Shown: positions 1 to 8,893, numbered from the stretch's first letter. The stretch is 54,979 nt of DNA from Algorimicrobium sp002414705 (GCA_963972425.1 CAXAUF010000015.1:1-54979); one strand, 5' to 3'. A program made the numbers and translations. Notes: generated by a model from the letters alone, not told the origin.

Positions 1-11
1 TAATTAATCAG

Positions 12-305
12 ATGGGAGAAAGTTTAAGTACGTTTTTACCGTTTATTTTGATGTTTGTTGTCGTGTATTTTTTCATGATAGCACCACAAATGAAGCGTGC
101 AAAACAAGAAAAGAAATTTGCAGCCGAATTAAAAAAAGGCGATCGTGTGATTACCAAAAGTGGTATGCATGGTAAAGTAGTAGACTTTAATGATAAAGAT
201 GCTAGCTGTATTATTGAAACCCTTGCAGGTAAAATAAAATTTGATCGTTCTGCTATCTCTATGGAATTGAGTAGAAAACTTAATGAACCAGAGAAAGTAA
301 AATAA
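12..305 (+). CDS. yajC: Preprotein translocase subunit YajC
   Basis: Accessory inner-membrane subunit of the Sec translocon, known to associate with SecDF. The 97-residue protein has one N-terminal membrane segment (about residues 6-24), then the short basic stretch typical of the family (APQMKRAKQEKKF, about 24-36) and the conserved GDRVITKSGMHGKV block (43-56). Length is normal for YajC. Only 11 bases precede the start, so the upstream neighbour and promoter are outside the window. A strong hairpin terminator follows directly, so this is the last gene of its operon. Identification is secure from topology and motif. Confidence 0.95.
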   Translation: MGESLSTFLPFILMFVVVYFFMIAPQMKRAKQEKKFAAELKKGDRVITKSGMHGKVVDFNDKDASCIIETLAGKIKFDRSAISMELSRKLNEPEKVK

Positions 306-322
306 TTTCGATATAAAGTATT

Positions 323-351
323 AAAAAAGCCACTCGTAGAGTGGCTTTTTT
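323..351 (+). terminator. Rho-independent terminator after yajC
   Basis: Perfect 8-bp stem AGCCACTC/GAGTGGCT with a GTA loop, preceded by an A-run and followed by a T-run, 18 bases after the yajC stop. The A-run lets it also work for the converging minus-strand gene. Confidence 0.85.
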
Positions 352-434
352 ATGTAAAATTTCTATTTAAAGTGCGTAATTCAGTTAGTATTTATGAACT
401 ATAATACATTTGTGTGTTTTAACATAAAATGTAA

Positions 435-1031
435 TTAACAGTTTTTATACTTATCATGCAATCCAACGCCTTTCAGAATCATAGGCTTTATTTTTTCTAA
501 ACGTGTTACTTTAGTTGTTTCCCTCTTTGCGGATTCTATATAATCACAATATTCGCGCTGTTTCCCTGGTGTTAGTGCATTAAATGCTAGTTTCATAGCT
601 TGGTCAGTCTGTAAATACCCTAGAAGCTCTTTTGGTATAATAGCGGTTTTTCCTTTTTTATCGGGTAAAATCTCTTTTCCTTCTTTTTGATTATTGATGG
701 CTTCTTTTACATAGCTTAAAACGGCATCTTTATTAATTTCGTTACTAGATTCAAAACGCATTTGGCGTAAGGCTTTTGTTGTTTCTTGCGCTTGTTCTAA
801 AAGATTACAATCATCTTTTAAAAAGACACCATTAAAAAACCAAATCCCAAAATGATGTTTAAAAGCACCCAAGCCAATTACATTTTTTCCCTCCCAAGCA
901 TACAGAGGAGCATTCCATTTTATGGTTTCTTCTAAATCCGTTTTCAGAATAATATTACGAAGTATTTCCAGTTCATCAGCAAAATGATGATGAACCTCAA
1001 TATATTCTTCAACCGTACTTACTTTTTTCAA
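435..1031 (-). CDS. YdeI/OmpD-associated (DUF1801 + OmdA-like) protein
   Basis: A 198-residue cytoplasmic protein of the YdeI type. Residues about 10-115 resemble the DUF1801/YdhG fold (the segment around ETIKWNAPLYAWEGKNVIG and HFGIWFFNGVFL is characteristic). Residues about 120-195 resemble the OmdA helical domain (IPKELLGYL, then AFNALTPGKQREYCDYIESAKR). Biochemical function is unknown; related proteins have been linked to resistance to cationic peptides, which I would not transfer here. Its ATG is 2 bases after the pepT stop on the same strand, so it is probably cotranscribed with pepT. No signal peptide or membrane segment is visible. Confidence 0.8.
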   Translation of the reverse strand: MKKVSTVEEYIEVHHHFADELEILRNIILKTDLEETIKWNAPLYAWEGKNVIGLGAFKHHFGIWFFNGVFLKDDCNLLEQAQETTKALRQMRFESSNEINKDAVLSYVKEAINNQKEGKEILPDKKGKTAIIPKELLGYLQTDQAMKLAFNALTPGKQREYCDYIESAKRETTKVTRLEKIKPMILKGVGLHDKYKNC

Positions 1032-1033
1032 AA

Positions 1034-2275
1034 TTAGTTATGTTTAGTAGCTGTTAATTCGGCTATTTTACAAATGACTTCGGTTGCCTTTATCATACTT
1101 TCAACCGGAACATATTCAAAACGACCATGGAAATTATGTCCACCTGCAAAAATGTTTGGACAAGGTAATCCCATGTAACTTAATTGTGAGCCATCTGTTC
1201 CACCACGAATGGCTTTAATTAGCGGTTTTATACCTAACTGAATCATAGCTTCTTCAGCAATGTCAACAATATGCATAACAGGTTCTACCTTTTCTTTCAT
1301 ATTAAAATACTGATCTTTAATATCAATAGTGATAACCTCACGACCGTATTGCGAGTTAATATCGTTCGCTAATTTTTGCATGACTTCTTTTCTGGCTTCA
1401 AAATGCCCTTTGTCATGATCCCTAATAATATATTCTAATTTAGTACTGTCTACTTCACCTGTCATGGCATATAAATGAAAAAAACCTTCATAACCTTCTG
1501 TGTGTTCAGGAGTTTCTAATCGTGGTAACGAATTAATATATTCAGTAGCAATGTACATGGAATTAACCATTTTACATTTGGCATAACCTGGATGCACAAT
1601 TTTTCCTTTAACGGTTACAAAAGCACCAGCTGCATTGAAATTTTCATATTCTAATTCGCCAATCTGACTACCATCCATAGTGTAAGCCCAATCTGCACCA
1701 AATGTTTCGACATCAAATTTATGGGCACCACGACCAATTTCTTCATCAGGTGTAAAACCTACACGAATGTTTCCATGTTTAATTTCAGGATGTTGAATCA
1801 AGAATTCCATAGCCGAAATAATTTCGGTAATACCTGCTTTATCATCAGCACCAAGTAGAGTTGTGCCATCGGTTGTAATAATGGTTTGACCTTTGTATTG
1901 TAATAAATCATCAAAATATTCAGGCGATAGTACAATATCCTCTTTGGCATTTAAAACAATATCCTTTCCATTATAATTGTGATGAATTTGTGGTTTTACG
2001 TTGGCTCCTGTAAAATCTGGTGTGGTATCAAAATGCGAAATAAATCCAATAGTAGGTACTTCATGGTCCACATTACTTGGAAGTGTCGCCATTATGTAGG
2101 CGTTTTCATCAATAGTTACGTCCTGCATGCCAATTGCTTTTAACTCTTCAACTAACGCATTAGCTAAATCCCATTGTTTGGCAGTACTTGGTGTGGTGTC
2201 CGAATTTGGATCTGATTCCGTATCCACAGTTACATAACCTACAAAACGTTTTATAATGTCTTCTTTTGATATCAT
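1034..2275 (-). CDS. pepT: Peptidase T (tripeptide aminopeptidase)
   Basis: Cytosolic di-zinc M20B peptidase that releases the N-terminal residue from tripeptides. All metal and catalytic positions of the E. coli enzyme have counterparts at nearly the same numbers: H81 and D83 (SHFDT), D144 (GADDKAG), E178/E179 (TPDEEIG), D201 (MDGSQ) and H380 (GGHNFHG). The RGGTDGS block (358-364) is also present. At 413 residues it is full length. It is the first gene of a likely two-gene unit with the YdeI-like protein and is divergent from pyrD across a 116-base gap that holds -7 boxes for both directions. Confidence 0.97.
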   Translation of the reverse strand: MISKEDIIKRFVGYVTVDTESDPNSDTTPSTAKQWDLANALVEELKAIGMQDVTIDENAYIMATLPSNVDHEVPTIGFISHFDTTPDFTGANVKPQIHHNYNGKDIVLNAKEDIVLSPEYFDDLLQYKGQTIITTDGTTLLGADDKAGITEIISAMEFLIQHPEIKHGNIRVGFTPDEEIGRGAHKFDVETFGADWAYTMDGSQIGELEYENFNAAGAFVTVKGKIVHPGYAKCKMVNSMYIATEYINSLPRLETPEHTEGYEGFFHLYAMTGEVDSTKLEYIIRDHDKGHFEARKEVMQKLANDINSQYGREVITIDIKDQYFNMKEKVEPVMHIVDIAEEAMIQLGIKPLIKAIRGGTDGSQLSYMGLPCPNIFAGGHNFHGRFEYVPVESMIKATEVICKIAELTATKHN

Positions 2276-2310
2276 TTGAAATGAATTTGATGTTTAAACT
2301 ATATTGATAA

Positions 2311-2318
2311 CAAATTTA
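2311..2318 (-). promoter_or_regulatory. -7 box for pepT
   Basis: On the minus strand this reads TAAATTTG, matching the Bacteroidota TANNTTTG -7 consensus, 35 bases before the pepT ATG. No clear -33 TTG lies at the expected distance. Confidence 0.5.
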
Positions 2319-2345
2319 CGATTATTGAAATTTTTATCATTTGAA

Positions 2346-2376
2346 TTGCGCACTTTTTTATTTAGAATTACTTTTG
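2346..2376 (+). promoter_or_regulatory. Promoter for pyrD (TTG-N20-TACTTTTG)
   Basis: A -33 TTG at 2346-2348 and a -7 TACTTTTG at 2369-2376 are separated by 20 bases, within the 17-23 range known for Flavobacterium. The pyrD ATG follows at 2392, giving a very short leader. Confidence 0.65.
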
Positions 2377-2391
2377 TGCAAACATTGATAC

Positions 2392-3423
2392 ATGTACAAA
2401 GTACTACTCCGACCTTTATTTTTTCTTTTCGATCCCGAGAAAATTCATCATTTTACGTTTTCATTAATTAGAATAACATCTAAAATACCTGGTATGTCAG
2501 CTATTTTTAGGAGTCTTTATGTTATTGATAACCCTAAATTAGAACGAAAGCTTTTTGGATTAACGTTTAAAAATCCAGTTGGTTTAGCTGCTGGTTTTGA
2601 TAAGAATGCCGTTTTATATAACGAATTAGCAAATTTTGGTTTTGGTTTTATTGAAATTGGAACTGTTACGCCAAAAGCACAGGCTGGAAACCCGAAAAAA
2701 CGATTATTTCGCTTAAAAGATGATCAAGGGATTATTAACCGAATGGGTTTTAATAACGACGGTCTTGAAGCTGCTATAACACAATTAAAAACCAATAAAG
2801 GACAGGTTGTAATTGGTGGAAATATTGGTAAAAACACCCAAACTTTACCGGAAGATTATACCCAAGATTATCTTACCTGTTTTAATGCTTTACATCCACA
2901 TGTGGATTATTTTGTATTAAATGTTAGCTGTCCTAATGTTGGAAGTCATGCTAAACTGAACGATAAGGATTATTTGCTGGAGCTTATTGGTGCTGTACAA
3001 AATGCAAATTCGACTTTTAAAAAACAAAAACCTATTCTCCTTAAAATTGCACCCGATTTAAACACAACGCAATTAGACGAAATTATAGAGCTAATAGCTG
3101 AAACTAGTTTGGATGGTGTTATTGCAAGCAATACATCTATGGATAGAAGTGGTTTAAAGGCAACACCTGAATTACTATCTGAAATTGGAAATGGAGGATT
3201 AAGTGGTCAACCTATAAAAGACAAATCTACAGCCGTTATAAAATATCTTTCAGAAAAGAGTCATAAAGCGTTTCCTATTATTGGAGTAGGAGGTATTCAT
3301 TCTGCTAAAGATGCTTTAGAAAAAATAAATGCAGGAGCCGATTTAGTTCAAATTTACACAGGTTTTATTTATGAAGGACCAACATTAATTAAAGCTATAA
3401 ATAAGGCGCTTTTAACGCACTAA
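2392..3423 (+). CDS. pyrD: Quinone-dependent dihydroorotate dehydrogenase
   Basis: Class 2 dihydroorotate dehydrogenase: oxidises dihydroorotate to orotate in pyrimidine synthesis and passes electrons via FMN to membrane quinone. The N-terminal helical membrane-association region (residues 1-45) marks class 2 rather than class 1. FMN-site signatures are visible: GLAAGFDKNA (64-73), the catalytic Ser179 in NVSCPNV, and a C-terminal GVGGIHSAKDAL followed by AGADLVQIYTG. At 343 residues it is full length. It is 6 bases upstream of a LysE-type exporter gene on the same strand, so they are likely cotranscribed, though no functional link is obvious. Confidence 0.97.
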   Translation: MYKVLLRPLFFLFDPEKIHHFTFSLIRITSKIPGMSAIFRSLYVIDNPKLERKLFGLTFKNPVGLAAGFDKNAVLYNELANFGFGFIEIGTVTPKAQAGNPKKRLFRLKDDQGIINRMGFNNDGLEAAITQLKTNKGQVVIGGNIGKNTQTLPEDYTQDYLTCFNALHPHVDYFVLNVSCPNVGSHAKLNDKDYLLELIGAVQNANSTFKKQKPILLKIAPDLNTTQLDEIIELIAETSLDGVIASNTSMDRSGLKATPELLSEIGNGGLSGQPIKDKSTAVIKYLSEKSHKAFPIIGVGGIHSAKDALEKINAGADLVQIYTGFIYEGPTLIKAINKALLTH

Positions 3424-3429
3424 TTATTA

Positions 3430-4047
3430 TTGAATTACGATATTCTCATATCATTTATGCTGGCAACAGCGGCTTTGGCTATTTCGCCAGGACCAGACAA
3501 TATTTATGTCTTGATGCAAAGTGTAGCACATGGTAAAAAATATGGATTAGCAACTGTTTTTGGCTTAATTTCTGGTTGTATTATCCATACAACATTATTA
3601 GCTTTTGGCGTTTCGGCAGTAATAAAAAATAACGACTCGGTATTTTTTATTATTAAAATATTTGGAGCAAGTTACCTATTATATTTAGCATTTAAGGTTT
3701 TTAGGGGTTCGGGAGATTTAACGATTTCTGAAACGCAGGTTCCTAAAAAGTCATTAAAACAGCTCTATAAGCAGGGTTTCATTATGAATGTTTTGAACCC
3801 GAAAGTGAGCATTTTCTTTTTAGCTTTTTTTCCAGGCTTTTTATTTAATGAAAATCTTTCAACGGTTTGGCAATTTTATATTCTAGGATTTGTGTTTATG
3901 GCTGTGTCTTTAGTTATTTTTTCAGCTATTGCTATTCTTGCTGGTACAATTTCAGTTTATATAAAATCTCATAGACATATTGGCTTGTATTTAAAATGGC
4001 TTCAAATTATCGTGTTTATAGGTATTGCTATTTTAATTTTGTTGTAG
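3430..4047 (+). CDS. LysE family amino-acid exporter
   Basis: Inner-membrane exporter of the LysE/RhtB superfamily, 205 residues with about six hydrophobic segments. The N-terminal signature ISPGPDNIYVL (about residues 18-28) is diagnostic, and GFIMNVLNPKVSIFF (about 116-130) is the second conserved block. Substrate cannot be told from sequence. The start is chosen at a TTG (3430) because the family normally has some ten residues before the first helix core; the first in-frame ATG at 3457 would shorten helix 1. It lies 6 bases after pyrD. Confidence 0.85.
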   Translation: MNYDILISFMLATAALAISPGPDNIYVLMQSVAHGKKYGLATVFGLISGCIIHTTLLAFGVSAVIKNNDSVFFIIKIFGASYLLYLAFKVFRGSGDLTISETQVPKKSLKQLYKQGFIMNVLNPKVSIFFLAFFPGFLFNENLSTVWQFYILGFVFMAVSLVIFSAIAILAGTISVYIKSHRHIGLYLKWLQIIVFIGIAILILL

Positions 4048-4064
4048 TTTTTACTAAAACATTT

Positions 4065-4092
4065 TTGTAGATACTTTTCTTTAGTATCTTTG
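4065..4092 (+). promoter_or_regulatory. Promoter for HMG-CoA lyase, possibly leaderless
   Basis: TTG at 4065-4067 and TATCTTTG at 4085-4092 are 17 bases apart. The gene's ATG is at 4099, only 6 bases after the -7 box, so transcription would begin at or next to the start codon. Confidence 0.5.
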
Positions 4093-4098
4093 GAAACC

Positions 4099-4962
4099 AT
4101 GAGTAAACGAGTTAAAATTATTGAGTGTCCACGAGATGCTATGCAAGGTATAAAGGCTTTTATTCCTACGGAACAGAAGGTGCAATATATCCAGTCGCTT
4201 TTGCGCGTTGGATTTGATACTATTGATTTTGGTAGTTTTGTGTCACCTAAAGCCATTCCGCAAATGGTGGATACAGCTGAAGTTTTAGCACGATTAGATT
4301 TAAGTAAAACTACGAGTAAATTACTGGCTATCATTGCCAATACACGAGGTGCAGAGGATGCAGCTAAACATGAACCTATTCAATATTTGGGTTATCCGTT
4401 TTCTATTTCCGAAAATTTTCAAATGCGAAATACACATAAAACCATTGCAGAGTCTGTAATAACTTTACAAGAAATTTTAGAAATAGCTGATAAATCTAAC
4501 AAAGAAGTTGTTGTCTATATTTCTATGGGATTTGGAAATCCGTATGGCGATCCATGGAATGTGGATATAGTCGGTGATTGGACTGAAAAATTGAGTAATT
4601 TGGGTGTTAAAATTTTATCATTAAGTGATACGGTTGGAACCTCTGATCCTGAAAATATTGATTATTTATTTTCTAATTTAATTCCTAAATATCCTGAAAT
4701 AGAATTTGGTGCGCATTTACATACCACACCTACAACATGGTTTGAAAAGGTAGATGCTGCCTACAAAGCTGGTTGCATGCGCTTTGATGGAGCCATTCAA
4801 GGGTTTGGTGGTTGTCCTATGGCAAAAGACGATTTAACAGGAAATATGCCAACCGAAAAATTACTATCCTATTTTACGACCAAAAAGCATTCAGATTTAA
4901 ATGCGTTAAGTTTTGAAAGCGCTTATAACGAAGCCACAAAAATATTTTCCGTTTATCATTAA
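4099..4962 (+). CDS. Hydroxymethylglutaryl-CoA lyase
   Basis: Cleaves HMG-CoA to acetoacetate and acetyl-CoA, the last step of leucine breakdown. TIM-barrel HMGL-like enzyme of 287 residues. ECPRD (9-13) supplies the active-site Arg and Asp, HLH at 206-208 supplies metal ligands, and the lyase signature GFGGCP (235-240) carries the catalytic Cys239, followed by GNMPTE. This glycine-rich cysteine loop separates HMG-CoA lyase from isopropylmalate and citramalate synthases. ATG at 4099 was preferred over an in-frame TTG at 4090, because that TTG is part of a -7 box. Confidence 0.92.
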   Translation: MSKRVKIIECPRDAMQGIKAFIPTEQKVQYIQSLLRVGFDTIDFGSFVSPKAIPQMVDTAEVLARLDLSKTTSKLLAIIANTRGAEDAAKHEPIQYLGYPFSISENFQMRNTHKTIAESVITLQEILEIADKSNKEVVVYISMGFGNPYGDPWNVDIVGDWTEKLSNLGVKILSLSDTVGTSDPENIDYLFSNLIPKYPEIEFGAHLHTTPTTWFEKVDAAYKAGCMRFDGAIQGFGGCPMAKDDLTGNMPTEKLLSYFTTKKHSDLNALSFESAYNEATKIFSVYH

Positions 4963-4963
4963 T

Positions 4964-4992
4964 AAAAAAAAGCCACTTGTTATAAGTGACTT
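4964..4992 (-). terminator. Terminator between HMG-CoA lyase and TonB receptor
   Basis: Hairpin AGCCACTT/AAGTGACT with loop GTTAT. On the minus strand the single mismatch becomes a U-G wobble and the stem is followed by a long U-run, so it mainly serves the receptor gene ending at 5039; it may act in both directions. Confidence 0.65.
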
Positions 4993-5038
4993 TTCTCTTG
5001 AAGCTATTTTGGCTTCTATTTAATGGACTAATTTACTT

Positions 5039-7258
5039 TTAAAGTCTAAATTCCAATCCTAAATTAGCACCAAACGGATGTCCTGGCCGCAATCCTGCTG
5101 GAACTCGAGAAACCGCATACGTGGCATCAAACACATTTATAAGGTTACTGGTTAGGCTTAAATGTTTATTAAAATGGTATTTAGCTGATAGGTCAACAAC
5201 AAAATTTGAATCTACTTTTTCGTTCTGTGGAATTGCTCCAGAACCTGCTTTAGTTCTAAACGCACCTAAATAGCGGCTACTGGCATTTAATTCGTACTTG
5301 TCATGCTCTAAAGATAACATGATATTAAATTGATGTTCTGGGATGTATGGTAATTGATCACCAGCTTCAACCGTTCCCCAAAGATCATCATTACTTCCAA
5401 AACTGTTTAAAAATTCGGTATTAGTATAGGTGTATCCTAAAGAAATAGGTAATGAAAATTTTGTATTGGAAGCCAATAAATCGTAATTAAACAACGCTTC
5501 AAGTCCTTTAACAGCTACTTCACCAGCATTAAATTGTTCCAAGGAACCTGTTCCACCCGTTGCGGCTAAATCACTTCCTAATAAATTACTATAATCGTTG
5601 TAAAACGCAACAACTTCACCTTTTATTCCAAAAATTGAAAAGCGAGACCCTAATTCGTAGTTTATACTTTCTTCTGGTTCTTGACCAACTTGATTACTTG
5701 GTGGAGAAAATCCTTTATGTATACCTCCAAAAATTGTAGCCGAATTATTAAACTTGTAATTAAAACCTATTCCTGGAATAAAAACGTCTACGTTATTTTC
5801 TCTGGATGCGATATCAATTCCGGTTCTGGACACATCGTTTTTACCATAATCATCTCGTAATAAAACAATATTTTCATAACGTAAACCAGGTGTAATGGTT
5901 AATTTGTTATAACGAAATTTATACATAGCAAATGCTGCAAATGCTTTGGCAGAACTAACTCTGTTAGCATCTGTTCCAGGTATACCAGCTTCTGTTTCTG
6001 TCATAATACCATTGGAATTAATAGCATATTTATCTACCCACTGAAAACGATCTTCTTCATCATAATGGTAACGCAATCCAATTTCAATATCATGGAATGT
6101 GTTTTCGCCGTTAAAGTGATAATCTAATTTTGTTTGAATCCCTTTTGCATAATATAAACGATTGTTAGCTTTTACATACAAAGCATTATCACCAGAATCT
6201 ATGTTGCCCTTTACAACATCCATATAATCTGAATAGGTAGTTGGATCATTAACAATATCGGCAATTCCAACTTTGGTATTATTTAAATTTACATCGTTTA
6301 ATTTATACCAATTTCGCTGAAATCTGTTGTAATAACCTGTTGTTGTAATTCTGAAATTTGTGGATAAATCTAATCTGTGAGTTGCTGTAAATTGAACGTG
6401 ACTAGCAACCATTCGGTCTTCTTGAGATGCTGCATAACGGTCGTAAGGACTGGTATCAAAATCGGCATCTGTTAAGCCCAAATAAGTTTCATTAGATACT
6501 TCGTCCGAAAATTGAAATTTCACTTCTAAACCTTGTTTGATTTTGGCAGATTCTTTTGAATTTACTCGAAATTTCGCCACCACATCATTTTTATCAAAAC
6601 CTGTGTTTCGGTTATCTAAAAGATTTTTAAAACCATCAGAATTGAAATTTAAGTATTCTACCATATAACCAAAATTCTCCTTACTATCTCCAATTTTAGC
6701 TTGAAACTGCCCCGTGTTAAAGGTTCCGTAACTACCAAATACACGACCATAAAACGAATCTGGAATTTGAGATGATACCATATTAATGGCTCCACCTGTT
6801 GTAAATGGTCCATATTGAACCTGACTACTTCCTTTTAAAATTTCAATAGCTTCCATTCTAGCAATAGATGGGAAATAATATGCTGCTGGAGCACTATAGG
6901 GAGCAGGTGCAATGAGCACACCATCTTCCATAATGGATATTTTGGCGCTACGTTCTGGAGATGTACCTCGAAGACTAATATTGGGTCTTAATCCAAATCC
7001 ATCTTCTTCGTAAATATTAACACCTGGAACGGTTCGTAAAACACGATTAATATCGGTATAATTGAATTTTGCTAATTCTTCTGGCGAAATATAATAAGCC
7101 GAACCGGTTCTGTTTTCGGCTACATATTTATTCCCAAAAATAACATTAGTGGAAATGATGACTTCGTTTAAATTTTGAATGGAATCTGATTGTTTTTCGT
7201 TTTGAGCAACCAATGCTAGGCTGAAAAGGGATGTGATAAGGGATAATGTAACTCGCAT
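5039..7258 (-). CDS. TonB-dependent outer-membrane receptor, FecA-like
   Basis: Outer-membrane beta-barrel importer of 739 residues that takes up a metal chelate with energy from TonB. A signal peptide (1-18, ending LVAQ) is followed by a plug domain (about 40-165) with PGVNIYEEDGFGLRPNIS, then LRGTSPERS, and a plug end GGAINMVSS. These match the FecA/ferric-dicitrate type. The barrel fills the rest, and the C-terminal strand ends LGLEFRL. There is no N-terminal signalling (STN) or carboxypeptidase-like domain, so it is neither a SusC-type receptor nor an anti-sigma partner. It is divergent from the thioredoxin-ApbE-DUF4266-DUF3570 operon across 216 bases. Substrate is inferred to be an iron chelate; other metals are possible. 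Confidence 0.9.
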   Translation of the reverse strand: MRVTLSLITSLFSLALVAQNEKQSDSIQNLNEVIISTNVIFGNKYVAENRTGSAYYISPEELAKFNYTDINRVLRTVPGVNIYEEDGFGLRPNISLRGTSPERSAKISIMEDGVLIAPAPYSAPAAYYFPSIARMEAIEILKGSSQVQYGPFTTGGAINMVSSQIPDSFYGRVFGSYGTFNTGQFQAKIGDSKENFGYMVEYLNFNSDGFKNLLDNRNTGFDKNDVVAKFRVNSKESAKIKQGLEVKFQFSDEVSNETYLGLTDADFDTSPYDRYAASQEDRMVASHVQFTATHRLDLSTNFRITTTGYYNRFQRNWYKLNDVNLNNTKVGIADIVNDPTTYSDYMDVVKGNIDSGDNALYVKANNRLYYAKGIQTKLDYHFNGENTFHDIEIGLRYHYDEEDRFQWVDKYAINSNGIMTETEAGIPGTDANRVSSAKAFAAFAMYKFRYNKLTITPGLRYENIVLLRDDYGKNDVSRTGIDIASRENNVDVFIPGIGFNYKFNNSATIFGGIHKGFSPPSNQVGQEPEESINYELGSRFSIFGIKGEVVAFYNDYSNLLGSDLAATGGTGSLEQFNAGEVAVKGLEALFNYDLLASNTKFSLPISLGYTYTNTEFLNSFGSNDDLWGTVEAGDQLPYIPEHQFNIMLSLEHDKYELNASSRYLGAFRTKAGSGAIPQNEKVDSNFVVDLSAKYHFNKHLSLTSNLINVFDATYAVSRVPAGLRPGHPFGANLGLEFRL

Positions 7259-7300
7259 ACTTATTTAGACTAATTATAAATAGAATTTGTTTTGAGACCA

Positions 7301-7331
7301 CAAAAGTAAAATCAAAAATGGGTTTCTGCAA
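7301..7331 (-). promoter_or_regulatory. Promoter for TonB receptor
   Basis: Minus-strand -7 TACTTTTG (7301-7308) and -33 TTG (7329-7331) separated by 20 bases, with about 40 bases of leader to the ATG at 7258. The promoter abuts a dyad at 7333-7351. Confidence 0.65.
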
Positions 7332-7332
7332 G

Positions 7333-7351
7333 TTTATTTAGAATAAATAAA
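7333..7351. promoter_or_regulatory. Operator-like dyad beside the receptor promoter
   Basis: Perfect inverted repeat TTTATTTA-GAA-TAAATAAA, directly upstream of the -33 element of the receptor promoter in the shared intergenic region. Could bind a metal-responsive regulator, but the region is very AT-rich and chance is not excluded. Confidence 0.35.
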
Positions 7352-7404
7352 AATAAAAAAAGTAAGTATTTGATGGTCAGATTTTTATAGTTATGTAACA
7401 TTTA

Positions 7405-7438
7405 TTGCATTCAGATTAAAATAAAAAGATTTAATTTG
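7405..7438 (+). promoter_or_regulatory. Weak promoter for the thioredoxin-ApbE operon
   Basis: TTG at 7405-7407, 23 bases, then TTAATTTG at 7431-7438, one mismatch from TANNTTTG. The first gene starts at 7475. Confidence 0.4.
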
Positions 7439-7474
7439 CGTTTTTACCATTAGATAAAATCTACAGCGTTCACC

Positions 7475-7912
7475 ATGAAAAACTATCTATTATTAATGCT
7501 ATTTGTAATTGTTTCAAATGGTGTTTTTTCACAGAATTGGCAGACTAATTTTGAGGAGTCTAAACAGGAAGCAAAACAATCAAATAAGCCAATTATTCTC
7601 ATTTTTTCGGGTACAGATTGGTGTTCCCCATGTATTAAATTAGATAAACAAATTTTTCAATCTGATATATTTAAAACGTATGCGACTGAAAACGTTATTT
7701 TAATTCGAGCTGATTTTCCAAGAAAGAAAGAAAATGCATTATCTGAAGCGCTTCAAAATCAAAATAGAAAGCTTGCTGAAAGGTATAATCCAAACGGCTT
7801 TTTTCCGTTTGTTTTAATGCTGGATGCGAAAGGTGCCGTCCTAGGGGAATTAGGGTATGAAAAAATTGAACCACAAGCTTACGTCAATAAACTGAAAGCG
7901 TTTATAAAATAA
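7475..7912 (+). CDS. Secreted thioredoxin-fold protein
   Basis: Periplasmic thiol-disulfide protein of 145 residues. Signal peptide 1-19 (ending GVFSQ) precedes a thioredoxin domain of the Thioredoxin_7 kind, with WCSPC at 49-53 as the redox centre and an FFP segment (about 108-110) in the cis-proline region. It is first in a tight operon: its stop codon is immediately followed by the apbE ATG. Its likely clients are thiols in the same operon, above all the two C-terminal cysteines of the DUF4266 lipoprotein; that is inference. It could act as reductant or oxidase. Confidence 0.88.
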   Translation: MKNYLLLMLFVIVSNGVFSQNWQTNFEESKQEAKQSNKPIILIFSGTDWCSPCIKLDKQIFQSDIFKTYATENVILIRADFPRKKENALSEALQNQNRKLAERYNPNGFFPFVLMLDAKGAVLGELGYEKIEPQAYVNKLKAFIK

Positions 7913-8893
7913 ATGAAAGTTATTATAACGACATATTGTCTCTTTTTACTTTCAACAATTACCTTTGCGCAAGGCACTTATAAGCGTACCATGAAATTAA
8001 TGGGAAGTCGCTTTGATATTACCGTTGTAGCAGATTCGCAAATTCAAGCAGATGGTTTTATAGATCAAGCCGTAGAAGAAATACAGCGGATAGAGCGTTT
8101 AATATCTTCTTGGGATGCTAATTCTCAAACGTCATTAATTAATAGAAATGCAGGTATTAAGCCTGTTGTTGTGGATAAAGAATTATATCATCTTATTGAG
8201 CGTGCTATTGGTATCTCAAAACTAACCCAAGGCGCTTTTGATATTTCGTATGCGTCTATGGATAAAATCTGGAAATTTGATGGTAGTATGACAGTAAAAC
8301 CATCAGATTCTGATATTGCTGTATCCGTCTCAAAAGTTGGCTACAGTAACATTATTTTAAACAAAGAAGATACCAGTGTTTACTTGAAATTAGCAGGTAT
8401 GAAAATTGGCTTTGGAGCCATAGGAAAAGGTTATGCAGCAGACAAGGCTAAAGATTTGCTAAAGCAATATGGTGTTAAAGCTGGTATTATAAATGCGTCT
8501 GGTGATATGAATACTTGGGGAAAACAAACAACTGGCGAACCTTGGAAAATTGCCATTACAAATCCCTTAAATAAAGACAAGGTGTTTGCTATGTTACCGG
8601 TTGATAATCGTGCAATTGTGACATCTGGGAATTATGAGAAATTTGTAAAATTCAACAATATCCGATATTCACATATTATTGATCCAAGAACAGGTTTTCC
8701 AAGTACTGGTATTATTAGTGTGAGTGTTTTAGCACCAAAAGCAGAATTAGCAGATGCGCTTGCTACATCTATATTTGTTATGGGTAAGGATGTCGGACTC
8801 AATTTTGTAAACCAATTAGAATCTATTGATTGTATTATAATTAATGAATCAGGTGAAATTTTTTACTCTGATAAAATTCAGCCAAAACAATGA
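7913..8893 (+). CDS. apbE: FAD:protein FMN transferase ApbE
   Basis: Exported flavin transferase that attaches FMN from FAD to a Ser/Thr of target proteins with Mg2+. Residues 1-19 form a signal peptide (no lipobox cysteine, so probably soluble periplasmic). The ApbE blocks are present: GFGAIGKGYAADKA (166-179), NASGDMNTWG (194-203), HIIDPRTGFP (254-263) and ADALATSIFVMG (280-291, with metal-binding Asp281). 326 residues, full length. Its start abuts the thioredoxin stop, and its stop overlaps the DUF4266 start in an ATGA. The likely substrate is encoded two genes down: the DUF3570 protein has a fitting acceptor motif. Confidence 0.95.
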   Translation: MKVIITTYCLFLLSTITFAQGTYKRTMKLMGSRFDITVVADSQIQADGFIDQAVEEIQRIERLISSWDANSQTSLINRNAGIKPVVVDKELYHLIERAIGISKLTQGAFDISYASMDKIWKFDGSMTVKPSDSDIAVSVSKVGYSNIILNKEDTSVYLKLAGMKIGFGAIGKGYAADKAKDLLKQYGVKAGIINASGDMNTWGKQTTGEPWKIAITNPLNKDKVFAMLPVDNRAIVTSGNYEKFVKFNNIRYSHIIDPRTGFPSTGIISVSVLAPKAELADALATSIFVMGKDVGLNFVNQLESIDCIIINESGEIFYSDKIQPKQ

